A DNA stretch of 9,213 bases from JAVBSX01 sp031549565 (GTDB lineage: Bacteria; Planctomycetota; Planctomycetia; Pirellulales; Thermoguttaceae). The notes under the pieces are model-generated. The model did not search any database and had not been told where the DNA came from. It saw only the letters and a list, made by a program, of their open reading frames with translations. Below, one piece after another: positions 1 to 5,260 of this stretch (position 1 is its first letter; each line of letters opens with the position of its first letter). The DNA lies in contig JAVBPO010000185.1 in assembly GCA_031549565.1 (NCBI GenBank), forward strand, positions 1 to 9,213. The letters are read 5' to 3'. A program made the position numbers and the translations under genes.

Positions 1-195
1 GAAGGCGAAGCGAGAGGCAAGGCGGAAGGCAAAGTGGAAACGGTTTTAACGGTGCTTCAAGCCCGCTTCAACCAGGTTCCCCAAGAGGTCGAAAAAACGA
101 TCCGTAAAATGACCGATCCGACGGCTTTGGACTCTTGGGCCGCTCACGCGGCGACCTGTAAAACGTTGGAAGAGTTCGCGAAGGCAATCCATTGA
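1..195 (+). CDS. C-terminal part of an Rpn / PD-(D/E)XK-nuclease-type protein (5' end outside window)
   Basis: An open frame runs from the first base to TGA at 193-195, giving 64 residues with no start in view. It begins with a charged EGEARGKAEGK repeat, followed by a helical tail (VLTVLQARFNQVPQEVEKTI, then a TDPTALDSW segment and a LEEFAKAI end). This layout, a G-x-A/E-x-x-G linker before a roughly 50-residue helical tail, is typical from memory of the C-terminus of the Rpn recombination-promoting nuclease / PD-(D/E)XK 'putative transposase' family. The catalytic domain lies upstream of the window, so it cannot be checked whether the protein is intact or what it does. Its stop overlaps a possible TTG start of the next gene (TTGA at 192-195). 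Confidence is high that the frame is coding and moderate on the family. Confidence 0.6.
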   Translation, partial: EGEARGKAEGKVETVLTVLQARFNQVPQEVEKTIRKMTDPTALDSWAAHAATCKTLEEFAKAIH

Positions 196-203
196 CGACA
201 AAC

Positions 204-1163
204 ATGTCTCGCATTCAAACCCCACTCGTTGCCTTACTGTTCGTCGTCTTTGCGACTTCGTCGGCCCTGTCGTATTGGGATCAGCCGGTTGATGTACGGT
301 TTTCCGGTTCGGAACTGCGGGACACGATCGGGCAGTACGCGAAGATCCAGGGGATCGGTTTCCTACTCGATCGGCGGGTCGATCCGGGGATTCCGCTCGA
401 ATTCACGGCCAAGGATGTTTCCGGAACGGAAATGTTTCAGCTTCTGGCGAAGAAACTCGACCTCGGCTTTTGCCGGATCGGAGAAATCGCGTATCTCGGA
501 CCGAAAGATGCCGCGGCGAAACTGGAAACGCTTCTCCTCGGCAAACGGCGAATTTATAAATCCCCTCCGGCAGCTTTGCGACCGCTCGTACAGAAAATCC
601 GACTCCATACGGAGCGGCTCGACACCCCTGGGGAGATTCTTCAAGGGATCGCAAAAAAAGTGCGGTTTGAAATCGCGCCCGGGAAAGTGATTCCACACGA
701 TCTTTGGCCGGAGCTCGATTTTCCCGAAACCACGGCTTACGAACTTCTGACGCTCCTGTTGATCGGGTTCGACGCGACGTTTGAAATTCGTGATCAAAAA
801 ATCGTATTCGTTCCCATTCCCGAAAATCTACCGCTCGCGGTCAAGAAGAATTCGGAACCGAAAGCGGGCTCGACCAAAACGACGACGAAAAACGTTCCGC
901 TTTCCGATCAGCGATTCCAGATGGTCGAAGTGAAAAACAAGACCTTGACCGAATTTCTCCAGTACCTGTCCGAGTCCTTGGAATTACAGGTTGAGATCGA
1001 TAAAAAAGCGTTCCGCGAAAAAGGGATCGATCCGGAGCAACGAATTTCGTTCCAATTGAACCAGGCGGACATTCACGAAATCCTGCGTGCGGCGCTCGAC
1101 CCGGTCGGGGGGACTTACCAGCTTTCCGGCAAAAAGCTGCGGATTTTCCCGAAGAAGAAATGA
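204..1163 (+). CDS. Secreted protein with three STN-like (secretin/TonB short N-terminal) repeats
   Basis: No specific gene is recognised. The product is about 319 aa. An N-terminal signal peptide (hydrophobic core VALLFVVFATSSA, cleavage around ALS-YW) puts it in the periplasm or beyond. Numbered from a TTG at 192, three repeats follow at about residues 35-103, 137-208 and 244-318. Each runs helix ('L..tL..la...g..'), strand ('..iD....'), a 'i.f...d.s..e.L...L' unit, then a closing strand ('...iv.vP'), the pattern of STN domains in secretins and planctomycete secreted proteins. A Lys/Ser/Thr linker (about 219-236) precedes the third repeat. No secretin pore, TonB box or other C-terminal domain follows, so it looks like a repeat-only adaptor or binding protein. 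ATG at 204 is chosen. TTG at 192 is an alternative, with GAAGG (180-184) 7 nt upstream and a 4-bp overlap with the previous gene, which would mean translational coupling. The function is unknown. Confidence 0.75.
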   Translation: MSRIQTPLVALLFVVFATSSALSYWDQPVDVRFSGSELRDTIGQYAKIQGIGFLLDRRVDPGIPLEFTAKDVSGTEMFQLLAKKLDLGFCRIGEIAYLGPKDAAAKLETLLLGKRRIYKSPPAALRPLVQKIRLHTERLDTPGEILQGIAKKVRFEIAPGKVIPHDLWPELDFPETTAYELLTLLLIGFDATFEIRDQKIVFVPIPENLPLAVKKNSEPKAGSTKTTTKNVPLSDQRFQMVEVKNKTLTEFLQYLSESLELQVEIDKKAFREKGIDPEQRISFQLNQADIHEILRAALDPVGGTYQLSGKKLRIFPKKK

Positions 1164-1184
1164 TCGATTCAACATCAAACTTTC

Positions 1185-2315
1185 TTACCGCAAAAGTTCC
1201 CGATACGCCTGCGCATAGCGCCCGACCATCTGCGGAATGCTGAATTGCGTTCGAATTCGCTCGATCGCGGCTTCGCCCATTTGACGCCGCAGTTGCGGAT
1301 CGCTCAAAAGCGGCAGGGTCTTCTCGACGTACATGCTGCGTCGACGCCGGAAATCGTCGCCGAACTCCGGAACGAGAATACCCGTGATACCGTCTTCGAC
1401 CAGATCGCGATTGCCGGGAATGTCCGACGCGACGACCGGGATTCCGTACGACATCGCCTCCAGTACGGAATTCGATTGCCCTTCGTATTCGCTGGGGCAC
1501 CAGAGCAGATCGAAATGCGGAAAAAAACGGGAAACATCGTTGCGATGTCCGGGAAAATGGACCCGATCCGTCAAGCCGAGCGAATCCCTGTACCGTAAAA
1601 GTCGCTCTCTTTCCGGGCCGTCTCCGAAGACGAGTGTGTGAAAATTCGTTTTCGTAAATCTCAGCGTTTCGCACGACCAAACGGCTTCCTTGATTCGCTT
1701 TTGCGGCCAAAGTCGTGCGACGATGCCGATCAGGTACGGCGTCCCCTCGAACGGTATTCCGAGTTCCCGCAAAACGGCCGCCTGTTGTTCCGACCCGGTC
1801 GTAACCGGCTTGGGAAGCTCGACGCCGTTGGGAATGATCGAAAATTGTTTCGGGTCAAATCCGTTTTTGGCGTAAAAATCGACAACCCCGGAGCTGTTCG
1901 TGAAAATGCGGTCCGTTTTCCCGGCGAGGGCTTTATCGATTCGAAAATGGAGCCAACTCTTCCACGGATCGACACAACGTTCACCGGCGACGATCACAGG
2001 GACACCACAATCGAGCGCCGCCCGGCGACCGTAAGAATTCGCCGCGAAAATCCACGTGTGAACCAGGTCCGGTCGGAATTCCCGAATCGCCGCCTTGAGA
2101 CGCGAAAACGCCCAAGGATCGACTTTCCACTTTTTACCGATGGGAACGACCGGGATTCCGGCACGCTTCAAGTCGTCCTCCAGCGGTCCGTTGCGAGTCA
2201 GCGTACAGACGCGAACCTCGAACTCGTCTTTCGGCAAGCCGGTCGCGAGGAGCACCATCTGCTTTTCCGCGCCGCTCCGGTCCAGCGTCGGAATGATTTG
2301 GAGGATTTTTTTCAT
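1185..2315 (-). CDS. Glycosyltransferase family 4 (GT-B fold)
   Basis: This is a 376-aa retaining glycosyltransferase of the GT4 type, a cytoplasmic or membrane-associated enzyme that moves a sugar from a nucleotide-sugar to a glycan or lipid acceptor. The N-terminal Rossmann domain opens with KKILQIIPTLDRSGAEKQ and continues to the IPNG linker (161-164). The C-terminal donor domain has GIVARLWPQKR, FGDGPERERL, and the signature E-x7-E in EGQSNSVLE (E278, E286), followed by SYGIPVVASDIPGN. The length is normal. Start: a GTG would add 13 residues, but ATG at 2313-2315 begins exactly at the conserved first strand and is preferred. No Shine-Dalgarno site is seen. It is the last gene of the minus-strand run, 77 bp after trpS, with a possible promoter of its own. 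Donor and acceptor cannot be read from the sequence. A role in cell-surface polysaccharide is plausible given the OPX gene nearby. Confidence 0.9.
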   Translation of the reverse strand: MKKILQIIPTLDRSGAEKQMVLLATGLPKDEFEVRVCTLTRNGPLEDDLKRAGIPVVPIGKKWKVDPWAFSRLKAAIREFRPDLVHTWIFAANSYGRRAALDCGVPVIVAGERCVDPWKSWLHFRIDKALAGKTDRIFTNSSGVVDFYAKNGFDPKQFSIIPNGVELPKPVTTGSEQQAAVLRELGIPFEGTPYLIGIVARLWPQKRIKEAVWSCETLRFTKTNFHTLVFGDGPERERLLRYRDSLGLTDRVHFPGHRNDVSRFFPHFDLLWCPSEYEGQSNSVLEAMSYGIPVVASDIPGNRDLVEDGITGILVPEFGDDFRRRRSMYVEKTLPLLSDPQLRRQMGEAAIERIRTQFSIPQMVGRYAQAYRELLR

Positions 2316-2338
2316 GAGTCGAGTCGGCTTGGGACACT

Positions 2339-2367
2339 TCAATACGGCACGCACCGAATATCGTCAA
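2339..2367 (-). promoter_or_regulatory. Candidate sigma-70 promoter for the GT4 gene
   Basis: On the minus strand, TTGACG (2367-2362, 5/6 to the -35 consensus) is followed after 17 bp by TATTGA (2344-2339, a weak -10). It lies in the 77-bp gap between trpS and the glycosyltransferase. Transcription would begin roughly 15-20 nt before the ATG at 2315. The -35 is good and the -10 poor, so this is only a candidate. Confidence 0.3.
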
Positions 2368-2392
2368 ACACAAAAGCCTTCCATTGCAAACC

Positions 2393-3358
2393 TTACTCCA
2401 ACCCGCACGCGATTTTTGCACGGCGTAAAACTTCGGACGCTTTTTTTCTCGCCCGGGCGGCGCCTTCGGCGAGGATTTCGCGGACCTTTTCCGGGTGCGA
2501 TTCGAGCTCTTTTCGCTTTTCCCGCGCGGCGGCGAAATAATTTTCCGCAAGCACGACCAATTCCTTCTTGATCGAGCCGTATCCGAAATTACCGCGACGG
2601 TAAACCGCCGCCAATTCGTCGATCTGCTCTTTCGTCGCGAACAGCGAATAGAGGTCGAACAGGAAATCGCCGTCGGGGTCTTTCGGCTCTTCCATGGGAC
2701 GACTGTCGGTTTTGATTCCCATGATTTTTTTCTTTTGCGATTTCAGGTCCTCGAACACTTCGATCGTATTTCCGTAACTTTTGGACATTTTCTCGCCGTC
2801 GGTTCCAGGTACGCGTCCGGTCGCCGGGACGAGTTTCGCTTTCGGCATCACGAACACTTCGCCGTAAACATGGTTAAACGATCCGGCGATATCACGGCAG
2901 ACTTCGACGTGCTGCACCTGGTCTTCCCCGACCGGCACCACGTCGGGATCGTACGCCAGGATGTCCGCGGCCATGAGAACCGGGTACGTGAACAGCCCCG
3001 CGTCGGCGTTGAGTCCTTTCGCCTTCTTGTCCTTGTACGCATGACACCGCTCCAGCAATCCCATCGGGGTCCCGGTCATGAGTATCCAGCACAGCTCGGT
3101 CACTTCCGGCACGTCGGACTGGACGAACAGCGTCGCCTTGTCCGGATCCAGCCCGAGCGCGAGCAGGTCCAACGCGGCGTCCAGCACGTTTTGCCGCAGC
3201 ACCGCCGCGTCGCGGACCGTCGTCAAGGCGTGCATGTTCGCGATGAAATAATACGACGAATCCGGCCCGGTCTGCAAGTCGATGTACTGCCGAATCGCAC
3301 CGAAATAATTCCCCCAATGAAAACGACCCGTCGGCTGGATGCCGGATAAGCTGCGCAT
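2393..3358 (-). CDS. trpS: Tryptophanyl-tRNA synthetase
   Basis: Class Ic aminoacyl-tRNA synthetase that charges tRNA-Trp in the cytoplasm (Trp + ATP + tRNA). The product is 321 aa, close to the usual bacterial length of about 330, and looks complete. It begins MRSLSGIQPTGRFHWGNYFG, the family N-terminus with the HIGH-equivalent at residues 14-17 (HWGN). The family segment GEDQVQHVEVCRDIAGSFN is at 144-162, and the KMSKS loop (EKMSKSYGN) at 189-197. The C-terminal helix is Ala/Arg/Lys rich. ATG at 3356-3358 fits the family start. No Shine-Dalgarno is visible; instead an AT-rich heptamer array ends about 8 nt upstream of the ATG. It lies 42 bp after the DUF4177 gene and 77 bp before the glycosyltransferase, on the same strand. 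Confidence 0.97.
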   Translation of the reverse strand: MRSLSGIQPTGRFHWGNYFGAIRQYIDLQTGPDSSYYFIANMHALTTVRDAAVLRQNVLDAALDLLALGLDPDKATLFVQSDVPEVTELCWILMTGTPMGLLERCHAYKDKKAKGLNADAGLFTYPVLMAADILAYDPDVVPVGEDQVQHVEVCRDIAGSFNHVYGEVFVMPKAKLVPATGRVPGTDGEKMSKSYGNTIEVFEDLKSQKKKIMGIKTDSRPMEEPKDPDGDFLFDLYSLFATKEQIDELAAVYRRGNFGYGSIKKELVVLAENYFAAAREKRKELESHPEKVREILAEGAARARKKASEVLRRAKIACGLE

Positions 3359-3366
3359 GTTATTTT

Positions 3367-3394
3367 AATTACGAATTACTAATTACGAATTACT
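3367..3394. repeat. Heptamer tandem repeat, 4 units, DUF4177/trpS junction
   Basis: A 14-bp unit AATTACGAATTACT is perfectly duplicated (3367-3380 and 3381-3394). Because it is itself AATTACG + AATTACT, the array is four 7-bp units. It fills most of the 42-bp gap. Read on the coding strand it is AGTAATT/CGTAATT, is rich in TAA/TAG in several frames, and ends just before the trpS start. Confidence 0.9.
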
Positions 3395-3400
3395 GTGGTG

Positions 3401-3607
3401 TTATGGAGTTTCGCGTTTGAGAATGGCGCTAATGGAATAGGTGGGGATGCCTTTTTTCGTGGTAAAACAAGTGACGAGTTCCCAACCTTTTTCACCTTCT
3501 TCGTTTAACTTTTGCTGAAAACTGTCGTAATCGAAGTCAGCATTGATGGAATACCAAGCGGTCGGTGTGACGGGACATTTGATTATTTGATACTCGAATT
3601 TTTTCAT
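3401..3607 (-). CDS. Small DUF4177-family protein
   Basis: A 68-aa cytoplasmic protein with no signal peptide. It matches the usual DUF4177 layout: a KKFEYQIIKC first strand (2-11), the family core LNEEGEKGWELV (34-45), and a closing strand ending AILKRE (61-66). The length is typical for the family, whose biochemical role is unknown; members are small alpha/beta proteins. ATG at 3605-3607 is the only sensible start, and no Shine-Dalgarno is present. The gene is visibly more AT-rich than trpS or apt around it, which fits an acquired accessory gene. It lies 30 bp downstream of the DUF2442 gene and 42 bp upstream of trpS, on the same strand. Confidence 0.85.
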   Translation of the reverse strand: MKKFEYQIIKCPVTPTAWYSINADFDYDSFQQKLNEEGEKGWELVTCFTTKKGIPTYSISAILKRETP

Positions 3608-3616
3608 GTCAGGGCA

Positions 3617-3630
3617 ATTTATTATTTATT
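3617..3630. repeat. Heptamer tandem repeat, 2 units, DUF2442/DUF4177 junction
   Basis: ATTTATT occurs twice in perfect tandem (3617-3623, 3624-3630). It directly abuts the 19-bp direct-repeat copy at 3631. Two AT-rich units alone could be chance. It is listed because the other junctions of this gene run also carry 7-bp-period arrays. Confidence 0.5.
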
Positions 3631-3649
3631 CGCTCGCTTACGCTTCCCG
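3631..3649. repeat. 19-bp direct repeat, copy 1 (3' end of DUF2442 gene)
   Basis: CGCTCGCTTACGCTTCCCG is identical to the copy at 3917-3935. The match extends to 23 bp with one mismatch (3631-3653 against 3917-3939). This copy contains the DUF2442 stop codon (TTA at 3638-3640 on the plus strand) and encodes the last residues, REA. Confidence 0.9.
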
Positions 3650-3910
3650 CTCTAAAATACCGTTATCCCACAATTCTTCGGCGGCAATATCGATGTGATC
3701 GTTCCAGGAAACGCCATATCCCCCTGAATCGACTTTGACGGCGCGAATGAACGCGGGATAGCGAAACAGTAAATTAAACGCCGGATATCGTTCCAGTTGC
3801 CGTAAATCGTACCGTTTTTCCGTTCCTTCCGAGAACAAGACTTTGAGCCAATACGTTTCCTGAACGACAACGGAGCGAATACGATGAAATTTTACGTCGT
3901 TTGATATCAT
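3638..3910 (-). CDS. Small DUF2442-family protein
   Basis: A 90-aa cytoplasmic protein. It shows the DUF2442 pattern: a first strand with YWLKVLFSEGTEKRYDL (20-36), a PAFNLLFRYPAFIRAVKV helix-strand (43-60), and the family's W-x-D/N-x-x-D-I segment, VSWNDHIDIAAEELW (67-81). The frame could extend to 3991, but that overlaps the NUDIX gene and translates repeat sequence, so ATG at 3908-3910 is chosen. No Shine-Dalgarno is seen. DUF2442 genes often sit beside DUF4160 genes (from memory), a pairing sometimes discussed as toxin-antitoxin-like. No DUF4160 is present here, so this is an orphan of unknown role. It is bracketed by a 19-bp direct repeat, and its C-terminus and stop lie in one copy. Confidence 0.85.
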   Translation of the reverse strand: MISNDVKFHRIRSVVVQETYWLKVLFSEGTEKRYDLRQLERYPAFNLLFRYPAFIRAVKVDSGGYGVSWNDHIDIAAEELWDNGILEREA

Positions 3911-3916
3911 GGATTG

Positions 3917-3935
3917 CGCTCGCTTACGCTTCCCG
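3917..3935. repeat. 19-bp direct repeat, copy 2 (just upstream of DUF2442 start)
   Basis: Second exact copy of CGCTCGCTTACGCTTCCCG, 286 bp from the first and in the same orientation. It lies 6 bp upstream of the DUF2442 ATG and downstream of the NUDIX gene, so the two copies bracket one gene. Confidence 0.9.
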
Positions 3936-3952
3936 GTCTGAATTTGAATTCT

Positions 3953-3980
3953 GACTACTGACTGCCGACTACAGACTACT
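3953..3980. repeat. Heptamer tandem repeat, 4 units, NUDIX/DUF2442 junction
   Basis: The units are GACTACT, GACTGCC, GACTACA and GACTACT. Degenerate 7-bp units (TCTGAAT, TTGAATT) may extend it left to about 3937. The array runs into the 3' end of the NUDIX gene. Its TAG stop (CTA at 3969-3971 on the plus strand) and last Ser-Ser-Leu codons are repeat sequence. Confidence 0.85.
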
Positions 3981-4592
3981 CCCCCCACCAAACATTGCTT
4001 CCAGGCAAATCGCGGACCAGGTTTCGAAGCCGGAAAGGTCCTTGAGCAGTTCGGCGACGGGGACGAAACCGCATTGGATCAGGTCCGGTTCGTTGGAGCG
4101 AAGTTTCGGTTCCTTCAAGTCGAACCGATGCACGACGCCAAGATGGACTTTGCCGACTTCTGTCAGGTCGTCGTTGATCAAGCCGACGCAGCGTTCCGTG
4201 AACTCGGATTCCAGTACGACTTCCTCTTCGAGCTCGCGCCGCATCCCTTCGCGGTAGAGATCGTGCATTTCACCGTTTTCGGAATGGTCGATCGAAGAAA
4301 TATGCCCGCCGACGCCGACACTCGCCTTGCTGTGCAGCCGGGCTTCCCCTTGGCCCTTGCCACGAACGTACCGGAACACCGACGTTTCCCCGTCGGAATT
4401 CGTATGGCAGAAGATCATGTACGGAATCAACTGCTTGAACGACGGATCGTGTTCCGCTTCATTACGGGGAAGAAATCGCACGTTTTCCGGACGCAGCAAC
4501 CCGGCTCGGTACTTGTCCGCTTCTTGGGAAAAACCTTGAAAATAACCGATTTCGCGAAATTTCGACGTGGGGACGACTAGGACTTGCTCCAT
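3969..4592 (-). CDS. NUDIX hydrolase (predicted phosphoesterase, COG4112-like)
   Basis: A 207-aa cytoplasmic protein. The N-terminus MEQVLVVPTSKFREIGYFQG and overall length fit the long-N-terminus NUDIX group annotated 'predicted phosphoesterase, MutT family' (COG4112, from memory). The Nudix box lies at about 96-127. It starts at VGGHIS, has a longer than usual loop, and ends in the metal-binding helix RRELEEEVVL (118-127), matching RE-U-x-EE although the usual Gly is Val126. The C-terminal part (LGVVHRFDL, FVPVAELL) is the usual NUDIX strand-helix. Such enzymes hydrolyse nucleoside-diphosphate-linked substrates; the substrate cannot be predicted. ATG at 4590-4592 gives the family N-terminus. 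It begins 33 bp after apt, a gap filled by a heptamer array. The final residues GGGSSL are partly encoded by another heptamer array, so the natural C-terminus may have been altered. Confidence 0.88.
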   Translation of the reverse strand: MEQVLVVPTSKFREIGYFQGFSQEADKYRAGLLRPENVRFLPRNEAEHDPSFKQLIPYMIFCHTNSDGETSVFRYVRGKGQGEARLHSKASVGVGGHISSIDHSENGEMHDLYREGMRRELEEEVVLESEFTERCVGLINDDLTEVGKVHLGVVHRFDLKEPKLRSNEPDLIQCGFVPVAELLKDLSGFETWSAICLEAMFGGGSSL

Positions 4593-4595
4593 CTT

Positions 4596-4630
4596 AATTA
4601 TGAATGATGAATTATGAATTGTGAATTAAT
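4596..4630. repeat. Heptamer tandem repeat, 5 units, apt/NUDIX junction
   Basis: The units are AATTATG, AATGATG, AATTATG, AATTGTG and AATTAAT. The array fills the 33-bp gap almost completely, from the apt stop codon (TTA at 4626-4628 on the plus strand, inside the last unit) to 3 bp before the NUDIX start codon. The unit differs from the AATTAC- type at 3367 by a base or two, suggesting related families. Confidence 0.85.
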
Positions 4631-5153
4631 ATTGGATTAATGTTTTGACTCGATCCGCCGGGATTTTGCTCAGTTTTTCGCGGCCTTTTAGGTCGAGCAG
4701 TTCGATCAGGAAGACTGCCCCGGCGACTTCGCCGCCTTGGTTTTCGATGAGCTGTCGACAAGCGTCCATCGTTCCGCCGGTTGCAAGCAGGTCGTCGATG
4801 AGCAGCACCCGGGTTCCCGGCTTGATCGCGTCGGCGTGCATCTGGATCGTATTTTGACCGTACTCCAGTTCGTAGGAAAGCGAAACGGTTTTATACGGCA
4901 ATTTGCCCGGCTTGCGGATCGGGACCAAACCGGCCTTAAGCTCCAAAGCGACCGGAGTCGCGAAAATGAAACCGCGGGCTTCTGGGGCTGCGACACAGTC
5001 GATCTTACCCCAATCTTTGACCGCTTCGACCATTTGGTGAATCGAGTCTTGGAACGCGGCTGAATTTTCCAACAGCGGCGTAATGTCCCGAAAGTGAACG
5101 CCGGGAATCGGAAAATCAAACACGGAACGGATGTAATCGCTTATATTCGACAT
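4626..5153 (-). CDS. apt: Adenine phosphoribosyltransferase
   Basis: Purine salvage enzyme that converts adenine + PRPP to AMP + PPi in the cytoplasm. The product is 175 aa, the usual length. Family features in order: IRSVFDFPIPGVHFRDITPL at 8-27, PEARGF at 57-62, the RKPGKLP loop at 80-86, and the PRPP-binding VLLIDDLLATGGT at 116-128 with the Asp-Asp pair. Upstream in-frame codons would add 14 residues, but the family N-terminus begins at ATG 5151-5153, and the extension would cover the promoter dyad. No Shine-Dalgarno is present. It is the first gene of the minus-strand run and has its own well-placed promoter with an operator-like inverted repeat over the -10. The stop codon lies within a heptamer array. 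Confidence 0.96.
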   Translation of the reverse strand: MSNISDYIRSVFDFPIPGVHFRDITPLLENSAAFQDSIHQMVEAVKDWGKIDCVAAPEARGFIFATPVALELKAGLVPIRKPGKLPYKTVSLSYELEYGQNTIQMHADAIKPGTRVLLIDDLLATGGTMDACRQLIENQGGEVAGAVFLIELLDLKGREKLSKIPADRVKTLIQY

Positions 5154-5183
5154 ATCGGAATGCAGTCTGAAGTGAAAGAAAAC

Positions 5184-5218
5184 GGCGAATCTCACGAAGT
5201 ATAGTGAGATTTGTCGCC
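5184..5218. promoter_or_regulatory. Operator-like inverted repeat over the apt -10 box
   Basis: AATCTCAC (5188-5195) and GTGAGATT (5204-5211) are perfect inverted arms around an 8-bp centre. Weaker outer arms follow (GGCG at 5184-5187 and CGCC at 5215-5218). The apt -10 TATACT (5203-5198, minus strand) occupies the centre and predicted initiation falls in the left arm. Since transcription would start inside the element, a repressor-binding site is more likely than an RNA hairpin. The regulator is not identified. Confidence 0.55.
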
Positions 5219-5226
5219 CTGTGCAA
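5198..5226 (-). promoter_or_regulatory. apt: Sigma-70-type promoter of apt
   Basis: On the minus strand, TTGCAC (5226-5221) is separated by exactly 17 bp from TATACT (5203-5198, 5/6 to consensus). Initiation would fall near 5191, giving a leader of about 40 nt. It is the best candidate in this intergenic stretch, although the -35 matches only in its TTG. Confidence 0.55.
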
Positions 5227-5235
5227 GTGTCTTGC
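5223..5235. promoter_or_regulatory. Palindrome over back-to-back -35 boxes
   Basis: GCAAG-TGT-CTTGC is a perfect 5+5 inverted repeat. Its halves contain the TTGC of the apt -35 (minus strand) and of a weaker plus-strand -35, so a single protein dimer could contact both divergent promoters. It is short enough to arise by chance. Confidence 0.35.
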
Positions 5236-5260
5236 GGGGAATCGGCGCGCCTGTTATAGA
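5232..5260 (+). promoter_or_regulatory. Weak candidate promoter for the OPX operon
   Basis: TTGCGG (5232-5237), a 17-bp spacer, then TATAGA (5255-5260). Both boxes are imperfect, and initiation here would leave a leader of about 205 nt before the ATG at 5474. The rest of the 5154-5473 stretch holds no gene. It contains a duplicated AGCCTATTT (5293-5301, 5316-5324), a TTGACT at 5324 without a convincing -10, and the leader hairpins listed separately. Confidence 0.25.

Noticed and set aside
1164..1198. Terminator hairpin between the convergent STN and glycosyltransferase genes (AACTTT/AAAGTT)
   Set aside because: Six A/T-rich pairs with a 9-nt loop, no T-tract, and half the stem inside the coding sequence; too weak.
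841..1710. Long minus-strand open frame overlapping the STN-repeat and glycosyltransferase genes
   Set aside because: Arg/Ser-rich translation with no family features; it lies antisense to one recognised gene and in another frame of the other.
1638..2540. 300-codon plus-strand open frame opposite the glycosyltransferase and trpS
   Set aside because: Antisense to two well-recognised genes; the translation is Arg-rich and non-globular, typical of shadow frames in GC-rich DNA.
2495..3349. 284-codon plus-strand open frame opposite trpS
   Set aside because: Its His/Arg/Val-rich translation is the complement of a complete trpS; no independent support.
3401..3910. DUF4177 + DUF2442 as a toxin-antitoxin pair
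   Set aside because: The usual DUF2442 partner (DUF4160) is missing and DUF4177 is not known to me as a toxin; adjacency alone is not enough.
3367..4630. CRISPR array or integron-type attachment sites at the gene junctions
   Set aside because: Units are 7 bp in direct tandem without spacers, and no attC-like paired core sites or integrase are present.
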